Origin: Nodularia sp. LEGE 06071
GTDB lineage: Bacteria > Cyanobacteriota > Cyanobacteriia > Cyanobacteriales > Nostocaceae
DNA: 64,000 bases
Direction: 5' to 3'
Assembly (NCBI RefSeq): GCF_015207755.1
Contig: NZ_JADEWH010000011.1
Location: forward strand, 117,411 to 181,410
Positions 1 to 8,553 of the stretch are shown in pieces. A program made the translations under genes and the position numbers. The notes beneath the pieces are model-generated. The model had not been told where the DNA came from, searched no databases, and saw nothing but the letters and a program-made list of their open reading frames with translations. How positions within the stretch are numbered: the stretch's first letter is position 1; each line of letters begins with the position of its first letter.

Positions 1-1
1 G

Positions 2-802
2 GGGGAAAATACAATTTACTATCTTCCCCGTCCCCTGAAATTTCCCCTCAATTACCCAGATGATGATTTAGCATTTTTTAAAGCTTACAAAAAACTCAAC
101 TATTTACCCTTAGAAATTTGGGAAAGATGGTATCAGGGAAAAGGATTCACCACAGATGATGCTGTGGAATTAGAAAAACATATCTCCGATAAAACCCAAA
201 AAAAACTAGCCAAAGCAGGAACATTTGACTACAGCAAAGCTTGCAAAATTGAACAACTCCCCAAAATAGCCATAGATAGAAATACCAGAGCGACAAACAT
301 TTATCATACAGGCTTTGTGCAATTTGATTGGGAGAAAAACCCCGCAGGTTTATACTTTCTCTTAGAACTTTCTCCAGAAGGTGAAAAATTAGCCGATAAA
401 CTCCAAGCTGCATTACATCTTTTAGGAGAAGAAGGAATTGGCGGAGAACGTTCTAGTGGCGCGGGAAGATTTAAAGTTAACTGGTTAGAATTACCAAAAA
501 ATTGGCAAAAAGTAGTTAATTTTCAGGCGGGAAATCACTACACGCTCATGAGTTTATTTTGGGATAATGACATATCATCAGACTTGCTCAAAAATTCTAG
601 TTACGAAATTCAAGAAAGGGGTGGTTGGATAGCAGAAAGTCAATTACGCCGCCAAATGGTGAGAATGTTTAGTGAAGGTTCTGTTTTTTCCACACCACCA
701 CAAGGAAAACTGGTAAATGTCAAACCTGAAGAATTCAAAAAACACAGTATTTACCGGAGTGGTATCAGCTTAAGTTTACCAATTAAAGTACAGGGAAAAT
801 AA
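2..802 (+). CDS. csm4: Csm4, type III-A CRISPR RAMP subunit (5' truncated by window edge)
   Basis: The reading frame is open from the first bases of the window, so the true start lies outside and only the last ~266 codons are seen. Near the left edge it reads LPRPLKFPL, like the N-terminal region of Csm4. In the middle it has a glycine-rich loop (GIGGERSSGAGRF, about positions 436-475), the RAMP signature expected of Csm4. In the Csm effector complex Csm4 caps the crRNA 5' handle and contacts Cas10. Csm5 starts 4 bases after its stop, so the two are co-transcribed. The internal GTG at 164 is not the start because homology extends upstream of it. cas10, csm2 and csm3 are presumably just outside the window. 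Confidence 0.88.
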   Translation, partial: GENTIYYLPRPLKFPLNYPDDDLAFFKAYKKLNYLPLEIWERWYQGKGFTTDDAVELEKHISDKTQKKLAKAGTFDYSKACKIEQLPKIAIDRNTRATNIYHTGFVQFDWEKNPAGLYFLLELSPEGEKLADKLQAALHLLGEEGIGGERSSGAGRFKVNWLELPKNWQKVVNFQAGNHYTLMSLFWDNDISSDLLKNSSYEIQERGGWIAESQLRRQMVRMFSEGSVFSTPPQGKLVNVKPEEFKKHSIYRSGISLSLPIKVQGK

Positions 803-806
803 AATC

Positions 807-2093
807 ATGGTTATTGCGCCTGAATCTGCACTGAAAAAACCTGACTTTTACGAATCAAAACGCATACAGTTAACCAGTCCGCTTTTACATATTGGCTCAT
901 CTGTATCTAGATTAAATCCTTTTGAATATGTGCAGACAGCCAAAAAAGTTTATATCCCCAATCAAGAAGCCTTAGCTAAAGGGTTATTAAAAAAAGGAGG
1001 AAGTTTTTTCAATGACTATATTCAAGCAATTGAAGAACGTCAAGACATCACGAGACTTTTAAAACAAGCCTTTGGTGATGAATGGTGGAATGCAAAAGAC
1101 ACAGATGAAAATCTCATTTTTCCCAAAGATGCAATTAGCCAAAACTTCAGCCAAGAAAGGATTACAGATTTACGTCCAATGATTCGCAATGGTATGGGAT
1201 ATTTATTTATCCCTGGTTCCTCAATTAAAGGCGCAATCAGAACAGCCATAGCCTATCATTTACTCAAATATCCTGACCGTTATCAAGTACCTCCAGAAAA
1301 TCGCAGCAGTCAAATTGAAGACAGGCTGAAAAATAGTTTAGGAGAATTGAGAAATAAGCATAAACAAAAATTTGCTGATGATCAGCTATTTATGGATAAT
1401 TTATTTTCTAACTATACTCTCAACTATCAAGGTAAAATATTATCTGGTAGCAGTCAGAATACAGACTTTTTACGCTGTTTGAAAGTTAGCGACTCTGAAT
1501 CGATAATTGAAACCAAAGTTCCCAACAAAACAGGTAAATCAATTCCCGTAAATTTTTCAGTTGTGGCTGAGGTCATAGTTTCTAGCAGATTTCCTGACTA
1601 TTTAGCCAAATATAAAGCCTCTATTTATGCTGAGATACTGCGGAATGTCAAGACAGAATTTACCCTTACCTTAGATACAGAAATGCTGTCATGGTTCCAG
1701 CATAAACAGGGAATGAAATTACCCTTTAACAACCTTGATGAACTATTGCAAATATGTGAAGATTTTGCTCAAGAACAATGGGACTATGAGCATGATTATT
1801 GGAACACAATAGAAAATAACCCTAGAGCATCTGGTAAGAACTTAGATTTTAATTATATCCGCGATTTATACGAAGCAGAAAAATGTCCCTATACACTAAG
1901 ACTAGGTTGGGGTAGTGGAATGACAGGAACCACAGTTGGGTTATGTTTTGATGACGAACTCAGAGCAGAAATCCGCGATATTTGCGGTATTCAAGCACCT
2001 GGTTTTGAAGCCCCCAAATCTCGGCGAACAGTGATGAATAGCAATGGCGAAATTAAATTTGTTCCGGGATGGGTGAAATTCAGAGCTTTATAG
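807..2093 (+). CDS. csm5: Csm5, type III-A CRISPR RAMP subunit
   Basis: A protein of 428 aa, a normal Csm5 length. The N-terminal segment LTSPLLHIGSSVSRLNPFEY and the segment IPGSSIKGAIRTAI (about residues 138-151) are characteristic of Csm5/RAMP proteins; the second is the glycine-rich loop typical of the family. A C-terminal glycine-rich stretch (LGWGSGMTGTTVG) is also present. Csm5 sits at the crRNA 3' end of the Csm complex and is needed for crRNA maturation. The ATG at 807 is preceded by AGGGAAA. The gene follows csm4 by 4 bases and is followed by a 68-base gap before the AT-rich ATPase cassette. Confidence 0.9.
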   Translation: MVIAPESALKKPDFYESKRIQLTSPLLHIGSSVSRLNPFEYVQTAKKVYIPNQEALAKGLLKKGGSFFNDYIQAIEERQDITRLLKQAFGDEWWNAKDTDENLIFPKDAISQNFSQERITDLRPMIRNGMGYLFIPGSSIKGAIRTAIAYHLLKYPDRYQVPPENRSSQIEDRLKNSLGELRNKHKQKFADDQLFMDNLFSNYTLNYQGKILSGSSQNTDFLRCLKVSDSESIIETKVPNKTGKSIPVNFSVVAEVIVSSRFPDYLAKYKASIYAEILRNVKTEFTLTLDTEMLSWFQHKQGMKLPFNNLDELLQICEDFAQEQWDYEHDYWNTIENNPRASGKNLDFNYIRDLYEAEKCPYTLRLGWGSGMTGTTVGLCFDDELRAEIRDICGIQAPGFEAPKSRRTVMNSNGEIKFVPGWVKFRAL

Positions 2094-2161
2094 CTAAAAA
2101 TAGGTAATAATATTCAAGAAATTCCATTCGTTAAGGTCAAGACCACACAAGGATTTATCAA

Positions 2162-3523
2162 ATGCCCAATTATGTCAAAAAAATAGAAGTTATTGGTATT
2201 CATGACCATTTTGATATCATTCAAGAATTTTCACCAAAAATTAATATCATACATGGGATAAATGGATCGGGTAAAACAACCTTAATTCATATAATAGCCA
2301 ATATTTTAAATGGACAATATTCTCGTTTTTTATATCTTGATTTTTTTCGGATTAGAGTTTGGTTTGATGATGATAATTTGATAACGATTTATAAAAATAT
2401 CGATGATCAATATAGTGAAAAAGAAGCTATTAGAGTATGCGTTAATAGTGATAGAAGAGGGATACAAATAAAGAGCCAAATTAATGAGTTTGACAATTTT
2501 GATATAAAATTAACTGATTATACACAGGAAAAAGTAATATTGCCAGCAGCATATTTTCCTGCATTTAGAACAATGGTAGAAGCTTGGAAATCTTTAGAAA
2601 AAAATACAGACACAGATGAAACTACCAGCTTTTTTCGGAGAATTTTCGGAGATTTTTTACCAAAAATAAACTATCCATCACCTCAGAATGTTGAACAAAG
2701 TTTAATATATGAAGTTCAAGAAATTGCAAATAAGTTATCATTATTTGACAGGCAGATAATGTCCCAATTATCTGTAGATTTTGTTTTCAATTCATTAACG
2801 AATGATTTTAATGATCATTTAGACAAATATGACGACTTAAAGAAAAAAATTGAATCTCTATTTAAAGAAATTCAAAATTATCCAATACCACAAGATTCTT
2901 ATATTTGTTCAATTGAAGTTTATAAAAAAATTTTCGATTTAAAAATTAATACAAATCTTAAAGATTTTAGATATTTTTTAAAAATTTACTATGATTCTCT
3001 ACAAAAAATTGCATCCAAAATCAACGTAGACTATCTCAAAATTTATAAATATTTATCAGCGGTTAATAGTTTTCTCAATGACAAAGAAGTAGGAATCTTT
3101 ATAGCAAATACAGGAGAAAGCAATCCATTAGTTAAAATTAAATTTAGTGATGGTTCATTAATTAATGGTCTAGATGCTTTATCATCAGGTGAACGTCAAA
3201 TACTTACAATTTTATATTCTACTATCTATATGAGTAATGAAAAGATAGTCTTAATTGATGAACCAGAAATATCTCTTCATATTGACTGGCAAAGAGAATT
3301 ATTAAAGAAAATATCCGATCAACTAGATGGAAGGCAAATTATTGCTTGTACTCATTCACCAATTATTCCCGCTGATTATGATGATTATTTGAAAGAATTA
3401 GAATCAAAAAAAACGGATAAAAATTTATGGGGTTCAGATGAACCAACAGATGAAGATAAATATAAGGATGAGTTAGAAGATGAAGATAGTTTTGATAAAT
3501 ATGATTTTATAGTTGATAATTAG
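2162..3523 (+). CDS. AAA15-type ABC-like ATPase, PARIS AriA-like
   Basis: A 453-aa ATPase of the SMC/ABC-like AAA15 class. It has Walker A GINGSGKT (residues 32-39), a signature LSSGERQ (about 340-346), Walker B IVLIDEPEISLH (D366, E367) and a switch-region CTHSPI. The middle (about 110-310) is a helical insertion and the C-terminus is very acidic. The ATG at 2162 has AAGGA 8 bases upstream. The next gene encodes a DUF4435 protein, and this ATPase + DUF4435 order is that of the PARIS anti-phage system, where AriA holds AriB until a phage trigger releases it. Base composition is clearly more AT-rich than csm5 and cas6, suggesting transfer. PARIS identity is inferred from the pair; generic 'OLD-like ATPase' is the alternative. 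Confidence 0.82.
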   Translation: MPNYVKKIEVIGIHDHFDIIQEFSPKINIIHGINGSGKTTLIHIIANILNGQYSRFLYLDFFRIRVWFDDDNLITIYKNIDDQYSEKEAIRVCVNSDRRGIQIKSQINEFDNFDIKLTDYTQEKVILPAAYFPAFRTMVEAWKSLEKNTDTDETTSFFRRIFGDFLPKINYPSPQNVEQSLIYEVQEIANKLSLFDRQIMSQLSVDFVFNSLTNDFNDHLDKYDDLKKKIESLFKEIQNYPIPQDSYICSIEVYKKIFDLKINTNLKDFRYFLKIYYDSLQKIASKINVDYLKIYKYLSAVNSFLNDKEVGIFIANTGESNPLVKIKFSDGSLINGLDALSSGERQILTILYSTIYMSNEKIVLIDEPEISLHIDWQRELLKKISDQLDGRQIIACTHSPIIPADYDDYLKELESKKTDKNLWGSDEPTDEDKYKDELEDEDSFDKYDFIVDN

Positions 3524-3533
3524 GAGATTTTTA

Positions 3534-4595
3534 ATGAAAAATTGGGGTTTAAATATTGATGAATATCGGCGTGTAATTGGAAAATTTAGTAACAGTAAGC
3601 GTTTAATTGTTGAAGGCAAAACAGATAAATGTTTTCTCACTATATTGTTGGATGAATTTTCACAATCAACTGTTCAATTATCAAAACAAAAACCAGTTGT
3701 TATAGATGACCTTGATACACTAATAAAGAATGATGATTCAATAAAAAGTTTTACTGTTAAGGTAACTGGAAATCGTCAAAAAATAGAGCGTATTCACAAA
3801 AATGTTAAAAATTTACCTAAATATGACAATTTAGTATTTTTTGTTGATCGTGAATTTAGGTATTTTACTATGTTTATTGATGGAAATATTAAAGATAGGC
3901 TTAAAAAACATAAAGTTAATGGTTCACTTATTTGGTCTAGAGGACATTCAATTGAAAATTATTTATTTGATTTCACTGTTCTTCGTCAACCCTTAAGAAG
4001 GCTAACTGATATAGAAATTTTTGAGGATGTTATTAATACGTTTGAAAATATTTTTTACTTAGTAATTGTTTTGGCTACTGCTATAAGTATGACATTTAAA
4101 GAATGCGAAAAAATACAAGAGTTAGAAAATACTATTGACTGGGAAATAATTGAGGTAAATTTTTTAGAAGTTAATCTTAAACTTGATGAGTGGAAAAAAA
4201 GAATGTGTGAAAGGAAAGGTTTATGTAGTGAAATGGCTGAACACATAATATCTACTTATAAAAACTGGCATAATAAGATTAAAACAGATAATTTAGATAT
4301 AGATATTTTAAGATGGTTATGCCACGGTCACATTGGAATTAAAGTTATTCTAGAAGCATATCGTAGCTGTATTGTTTATTGTGCTTCCATAAAAATAGAA
4401 GAAAATGTTTTAAATCAAAAAAATTATTCCCAAAAAATAATAAAAGAGTTAACCAAGAAAATACAAATTAGTAAAGAAAAGTATATATGGGAAGAATTTG
4501 CTAATTGGTGGGCTGATAAAGCTGTGCGGAATGAATGTTTTTATCCAATAGAGTTATTAGAGAAATTAGGTTTACAATCACAAAAAATTAGGTGA
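3534..4595 (+). CDS. DUF4435 TOPRIM-like protein, PARIS AriB-like effector
   Basis: A 353-aa protein with DUF4435/TOPRIM features. It has a strand plus glutamate LIVEGKTD (E27), a metal-site-like FVDREF (D105, E107) and the family motif HSIENYLFD (residues 138-146). In PARIS the DUF4435 partner AriB is the toxic nuclease, reported to attack host tRNA after release from AriA. ATG 3534 is preferred over the TTG at 3513 because AGGAGA overlaps the preceding gene's stop codon at 3521-3523 and sits 6 bases upstream. The gene is very AT-rich like its partner, and translation is probably coupled. The C-terminal ~200 residues are helical and unassigned. Family assignment is confident; the toxic role is inferred. 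Confidence 0.8.
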   Translation: MKNWGLNIDEYRRVIGKFSNSKRLIVEGKTDKCFLTILLDEFSQSTVQLSKQKPVVIDDLDTLIKNDDSIKSFTVKVTGNRQKIERIHKNVKNLPKYDNLVFFVDREFRYFTMFIDGNIKDRLKKHKVNGSLIWSRGHSIENYLFDFTVLRQPLRRLTDIEIFEDVINTFENIFYLVIVLATAISMTFKECEKIQELENTIDWEIIEVNFLEVNLKLDEWKKRMCERKGLCSEMAEHIISTYKNWHNKIKTDNLDIDILRWLCHGHIGIKVILEAYRSCIVYCASIKIEENVLNQKNYSQKIIKELTKKIQISKEKYIWEEFANWWADKAVRNECFYPIELLEKLGLQSQKIR

Positions 4596-4640
4596 TTTTA
4601 AAAAATTTCAATTTTTGTAATATTTATTAGTTAGATAACA

Positions 4641-5402
4641 ATGCTAATTCACTCTACTTGGACATTAAGTGTATCTACATCAACAGTTTTACCCCGTTTC
4701 TATGGGTTGGAACTGGTAAAGCAATTGCATCACCAGCTAAGTTTAGAAATGGGTAGCGACACTATACCCACTGTTTCTTACTCAGGAATCATCGGTTATG
4801 CTTCCACTTCCAGAGATTTTATCACCTTCCATCCAGAGGAATTTTACCAACTATCTTTGTGTGGATTAAATGAACTTTCAGCCAAAGCAATTTCTCATTT
4901 AAATCTTGGCGATTCTTTAGAATTTCTCGGTGCAAAGTTCAACATTATCAACCGTGAAGATGAAATTATTAGCTATGAAGAATTATATACAAATTTAGTG
5001 GGAAATGAGCCAGAACCAGTGAGGCGTTTTGATTTGCAGTTTATTACACCTACAGCCTTTGCTCAAGGTGGAGTAAATTTACCTCTACCTTTACCTACCT
5101 TAATGTTCCGCAGTTGGTTAGAACGCTGGAATACTTTTGCACCTGTTTATTTAGGAAGTGATGATTTAATTGCTTATCTTGGTAACGCTGTTGTACTCAA
5201 ACATCACAAAATTCAAACGCGAAGTTATCAGTTAAATAAAGGTTTTGTAAATGGGTTTGTGGGTGATGTAACGTTACAAGTTTTAAACCGGGCTGATCCT
5301 TTATTGGCAAATGTGGCTAATTTATTAGTCCAATATGCGCGGTTTTCTGGTACGGGGATTAAAACTCGTTTAAGCATGGGTCAGACATTAATCAACTACT
5401 AA
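4641..5402 (+). CDS. cas6: Cas6 CRISPR pre-crRNA endoribonuclease
   Basis: A 253-aa RAMP endonuclease that cuts repeat RNA to make crRNAs. The C-terminal glycine-rich loop FSGTGIKTRLSMGQ (about residues 234-248) is the Cas6 hallmark. H30/H31 in the first helix are candidates for the general histidine of the active site, and ITPTAFAQGG is typical of the second ferredoxin-like domain. The gene starts at ATG 4641 with no visible ribosome-binding site, 45 bases after the PARIS-like cassette. The upstream stretch is extremely AT-rich, so the gene may have its own promoter. It follows csm5 once the cassette is ignored, as in other type III-A operons. Confidence 0.85.
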   Translation: MLIHSTWTLSVSTSTVLPRFYGLELVKQLHHQLSLEMGSDTIPTVSYSGIIGYASTSRDFITFHPEEFYQLSLCGLNELSAKAISHLNLGDSLEFLGAKFNIINREDEIISYEELYTNLVGNEPEPVRRFDLQFITPTAFAQGGVNLPLPLPTLMFRSWLERWNTFAPVYLGSDDLIAYLGNAVVLKHHKIQTRSYQLNKGFVNGFVGDVTLQVLNRADPLLANVANLLVQYARFSGTGIKTRLSMGQTLINY

Positions 5403-5424
5403 CAATTTAGGGAAATAAAATATC

Positions 5425-6336
5425 ATGGAAACAATGATGATGACTGTAGGTACTTCACTTCTTACTAATCGTGATGACAATTTAGAGAATAAACGTCCTT
5501 GGGTTGGTCAGAAAAAAATAGGTGATCGTAAAATCGCTCTTAAATGGATGGGTGAAATAGATCCAGAACTTATTAGTGCTGAAACCAATACAATCTGGCG
5601 ACTTAATCCCAGTTTTAATGATGAAATTTTATTATTGCATTCAGATACTCCCTCTGGCTTAGAATGTGCTGAAGTAATGCAGGAATATCTAGAAACTATT
5701 CACTCTCAAAAAAATGTACATCTGCATCCAGTCCCTGGAATTAATTATGACTTAGATGAGTCAGGTTCAGCACTAGAACAGATGGCGATACTTCTCAAAA
5801 AATTGATTACAGAAGCTAAGGGAAACGTTACTTTAGCAGCAACTGGTGGTTTTAAAGCCCAGACGATGGTTATGGCACTGGTAGGTAACGCCTTTAAACT
5901 TCCTGTATGCTATGTTCATGAACAATATAAGGCACTTATTTACTTACCATATTTATCTGATACTGCTCAACCTGAAGTATTAGTAAGACGTGCAAATCTA
6001 CCTGAATCTGGGCTAGATAGGTCAAAAATCATTAAAGTTCAAGATGATTCCTACGGTCATCATAGACCAAAGGTATGGAAAAAAGTAGAAAAAATGCTAC
6101 AAGATATTATTTGGGTTGAGTATGTGCGCTTTGACAAAAATGCATTTTCTGCTCCTAAAAATGGAGTCAAAGCAGCTACTCGAAAAACTCCTGATGGTCG
6201 TCATATATTTTGGATTCATTTACATGAAAGTGAACAAAAACATATCGCTGTTTCTGTGGAAACTACAGGTTATACACCAGAACATTTGGAACAAGCAACA
6301 AAAGAACTACGTGAACGCTTAGGTAGCTTAGTTTAA
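5425..6336 (+). CDS. CARF-domain CRISPR-associated protein (APE2256/TIGR02619-like) with unassigned C-terminal domain
   Basis: A 303-aa protein. The N-terminal ~205 residues form a CARF-type Rossmann domain with a first strand MMTVGTSLL (residues 5-13) and the ligand-loop motif ATGGFKA (139-145), followed by LPVCYVHE. CARF domains of this group bind cyclic oligoadenylate made by Cas10, and some relatives (Crn1) degrade it. The C-terminal ~100 residues (about 205-303) contain a helix, then strands with RHIFWIHLHE and IAVSVETTG, then a final helix. No HEPN RxxxxH motif is evident there, and I do not recognise the domain. The ATG at 5425 has AGGGAAA upstream and follows cas6 by 22 bases. It may be a ring nuclease or a cOA-activated effector. 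Confidence 0.78.
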   Translation: METMMMTVGTSLLTNRDDNLENKRPWVGQKKIGDRKIALKWMGEIDPELISAETNTIWRLNPSFNDEILLLHSDTPSGLECAEVMQEYLETIHSQKNVHLHPVPGINYDLDESGSALEQMAILLKKLITEAKGNVTLAATGGFKAQTMVMALVGNAFKLPVCYVHEQYKALIYLPYLSDTAQPEVLVRRANLPESGLDRSKIIKVQDDSYGHHRPKVWKKVEKMLQDIIWVEYVRFDKNAFSAPKNGVKAATRKTPDGRHIFWIHLHESEQKHIAVSVETTGYTPEHLEQATKELRERLGSLV

Positions 6337-6727
6337 ACCAACAGTTCTAAACCCTGACCACCTTCCACCCACGCAACTTTTAATGAGAAGCGATCGCATT
6401 TTTATCCCTTCACAACACTAGCAGTACAGGTGAAATCATCAACCGCGATGCCTAAGGCTGGAGAAGCGATCGCACTCTTCCTGTTTGCCAAAACCTAATT
6501 TCCTACTTCCCCTGCTTCACTAGCGTTTCTAAAACATAGAATAGAGGATATGTACTAAACATATTTACAACGCTATAATTGTTTGTTTACCGCCAGTATT
6601 GCAGAACTTCTTAAATCATCTTTTCCCAAGTGCGATCGCGAAGCGCTCCGTAGGAATCGCCTGAATCATCATTTGCCCTCTCAGACTATATTAAATACTA
6701 CCAATCACAGCAATTACTACAGAGTAT
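6337..6727. other. Intergenic region at end of CRISPR operon, no gene seen
   Basis: A spacer between two convergent genes. It holds several HIP1-related octamers and a repeat fragment at about 6640-6662 (GCGATCGCGAAGCGCTCCGT) of a type scattered in Nostocales genomes. I see no open frame with coding character, no CRISPR repeat-spacer pattern and no clear terminator hairpin. Confidence 0.5.
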
Positions 6728-7648
6728 TTACTTAGTGAGAATGATTAATTCTCGCACCCGTTTCAAGAAAGCGTGAGGGACAGTAGCAGCGTTTCCGCGT
6801 ATCCACGGGCCAGCAGTCATCTCTAAATAAGGTTTTTCCTGATGAATGATTTCTGTCGCACTCAGAACACTATTAATTACACCGATGGGTTTTAAATTAC
6901 CGCGATCGCCACAAAATTCATGCCACGCATCAAGAGCCGCAAGTTGGGAACTGATAATCATATAATGGGTACAAGCCTCTAAAATCGGTAGCTTTTCTGG
7001 CTGTACCATTCCGCCCACATCCACAATCACTAGAGACTTTTGTCGCCGTAACTCCAAGATAACTTGAGAATGGTAGGGGAAAAATCGGTCTGTCAACGCA
7101 CCGCGATCGCGCGTTTTAAAAGCTTCAATTTCTTCGGAGGTGGTTGTTGCTTCTAGTTCTAAAAGGTAGTTACCCTCACCATCCCAATGGGCGCGTTGCA
7201 GATATATATCAGGATTTTCTGCCAACAAAGCTTGAAATAAAGCATGAGAAAAGACACTTTTACCGCTATCTGGTGGTCCCACAACCATTAAAGCCGGACA
7301 TAATTGCTTCTGGCGGCCATTGGGTGGATCGATGAGAATTACTTCACCAATGCGAACCAAATGAGAGTGAGTTGCTACAACTACCGCACCCAAGCGCGGA
7401 TCATAACAAGCTACCCAAGCCGTAGGATGTAATTCGTGGGTCAGGTAAGCATACAACCAAATGGGGGCGCGTCCAGAAATCACCACACCGCCAGTGGTAT
7501 CAATACCCGATGGAAGTTCTAAATCTCTCAAATCTGCTGGTTCAATCAGGCGATCGCTTTTCGTTAATGAAATCGTTAAAAATTGGTATTTCCAGCTTTG
7601 GGAAATCACTGGTTCACTTAATTTTAAACTCAATGCGCGTTCAGTCAT
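6728..7648 (-). CDS. csx3: Csx3 (Crn3-like ring nuclease domain) fused to P-loop NTPase
   Basis: The chosen start is ATG at 7648 (306 aa), with AAGG six bases upstream. An in-frame start at 7714 would add 22 basic residues that look non-coding. Residues ~20-105 match Csx3, with GVVISGRAPIWLYAYL, VACYDPRLGAVVVA and histidines H71, H74, H94 and H96. Csx3/Crn3 is known to cleave cyclic tetra-adenylate. Residues ~118-306 carry a Walker A GPPDSGKS (124-131) and a likely Walker B strand SLVIVDVGG, an ATPase/kinase-like domain often fused to Csx3 in cyanobacteria. It is convergent with the type III operon and would switch off, or tune, its second-messenger signal. The ATPase's purpose is unknown. 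Confidence 0.83.
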   Translation of the reverse strand: MTERALSLKLSEPVISQSWKYQFLTISLTKSDRLIEPADLRDLELPSGIDTTGGVVISGRAPIWLYAYLTHELHPTAWVACYDPRLGAVVVATHSHLVRIGEVILIDPPNGRQKQLCPALMVVGPPDSGKSVFSHALFQALLAENPDIYLQRAHWDGEGNYLLELEATTTSEEIEAFKTRDRGALTDRFFPYHSQVILELRRQKSLVIVDVGGMVQPEKLPILEACTHYMIISSQLAALDAWHEFCGDRGNLKPIGVINSVLSATEIIHQEKPYLEMTAGPWIRGNAATVPHAFLKRVRELIILTK

Positions 7649-7817
7649 CAGCCTTGTTTCCTTTCTTGTGACCTTAATAAACCTACATTCCCACTCCCGA
7701 CGTGCTGATATCACATCACCGTGATTGTGATCTAACAGATGTAATCAAGAGATAAAAGGAAAGGTGCTTTTTTTCGATGAGTTTATTATGGCATCCGTAT
7801 AGAAAAGGGGTATTCCA

Positions 7818-7874
7818 ATGACTGAACAAATTAGCAATAACCGCCTGAGAATCACTTCTCAAATTGAAAACTGA
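7818..7874 (+). other. 18-codon micro-ORF, possibly a gene remnant
   Basis: ATG at 7818 with AAAGGGG about ten bases upstream opens an 18-codon frame ending at TGA. It lies in the 200-base gap between the Csx3 gene and hicB. It could be a leader, a remnant or chance; no family is recognised. Confidence 0.2.
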
Positions 7875-7934
7875 AGTCCAGAAACACTTAAACTCTCATT
7901 TCTACCTGTACTCTGTGGTTCCTTTTCTCAAAAA

Positions 7935-8270
7935 TTAAACTTGCTCACTAGCATACAGTGACAAACATTTTTCCACCCAAGAATTAAGACTGCGACCTTC
8001 TTTTCTCGCTTGAATAGCAATAGACTTATGTAACTCAGGGTTAATTCTGAGCATAAACTTACCAGAAAAAGGCTTCTCAGGTTCTTCGCCACGTTCTCGA
8101 CAAAAATCAAGGTAATCTGCAATTGAATCTTGGAATGCTTGCTTTAAATCTTTGACGCTATCACCTTGAAATGTAATTACATCCCGAACGTTGACGACCT
8201 CACCATGAAAGATTTCCGCCTGATCATCAAATTCAACGATCGCCTCATATCCTTTATACTTCATCATCAT
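7935..8270 (-). CDS. hicB: HicB-family antitoxin with ribbon-helix-helix domain
   Basis: A 111-aa protein. The N-terminal ~65 residues form the degenerate RNase-H-like HicB fold (MKYKGYEAIVEFDDQAEIFHG, then VITFQGDSVKDLKQAF). Residues ~70-105 form an Arc-type ribbon-helix-helix DNA-binding domain (GKFMLRINPELHKSIAIQA, then SLNSWVEKCL). HicB neutralises the HicA mRNA interferase and represses its own operon. The start overlaps the end of hicA by 17 bases, so the genes are translationally coupled in the order hicA-hicB. ATGs at 8270, 8267 and 8264 are equally possible starts. A palindrome upstream of hicA is the likely operator. Confidence 0.86.
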   Translation of the reverse strand: MMMKYKGYEAIVEFDDQAEIFHGEVVNVRDVITFQGDSVKDLKQAFQDSIADYLDFCRERGEEPEKPFSGKFMLRINPELHKSIAIQARKEGRSLNSWVEKCLSLYASEQV

Positions 8271-8526
8271 TTTTTACCCCAGCTTCTATCAAAAACCTTC
8301 GCACCGACTTAACAGCACCTTTATCAGTTTCTTTTTCAGGGTGAGGTCTGTGAAATATAGCTTTTCTACCGTTAAGAGCAAATCTGACCCTTGATCCTCT
8401 CCCCTCTGATATTTCTGCACCAAGCGCAACTACCATAGACTCAATATCACTCCACGAAATATTGGATCTAACAGGATTCTCGAAAATGGCATCAAATGTG
8501 TTTTGCTGTTTGCTGTTAAGTTCCAT
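8254..8526 (-). CDS. hicA: HicA-family mRNA interferase toxin
   Basis: A 90-aa protein from ATG 8526; the frame extends to 8598, but that extension runs through the operator palindrome. It has the HicA double-stranded-RNA-binding-like fold, with a glycine-rich turn EGRGSRVRF (41-49) and the catalytic histidine region AIFHRPHP (H59, H62), followed by a helix with KSVRRFLIEAGV. HicA toxins cleave mRNAs in a translation-independent way and are blocked by HicB, which overlaps downstream. At 90 aa it is slightly longer than minimal HicA (~60-80 aa) because of the N-terminal helix. The pair lies between CRISPR accessory genes, typical of a defence island. Confidence 0.85.
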   Translation of the reverse strand: MELNSKQQNTFDAIFENPVRSNISWSDIESMVVALGAEISEGRGSRVRFALNGRKAIFHRPHPEKETDKGAVKSVRRFLIEAGVKNDDEV

Positions 8527-8530
8527 CTGA

Positions 8531-8553
8531 ATAGTATCATATAGTGATACTAT
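8531..8553. promoter_or_regulatory. Perfect palindrome upstream of hicA, probable HicB operator
   Basis: The arms ATAGTATCA (8531-8539) and TGATACTAT (8545-8553) are perfectly complementary around a 5-base centre. The site begins 5 bases upstream of the hicA ATG and overlaps the expected promoter. HicB here has a ribbon-helix-helix domain, which binds such inverted repeats in other hicAB loci, so autoregulation is a strong inference. Confidence 0.65.

Noticed and set aside
6116..6322. Short frame in the end of the CARF gene
   Set aside because: It lies out of frame inside the CARF gene and has no ribosome-binding site or family match.
6337..6727. Search for a CRISPR array at the end of the type III operon
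   Set aside because: No repeated ~30-base units with unique spacers are visible here or elsewhere in the window; the array is probably outside.
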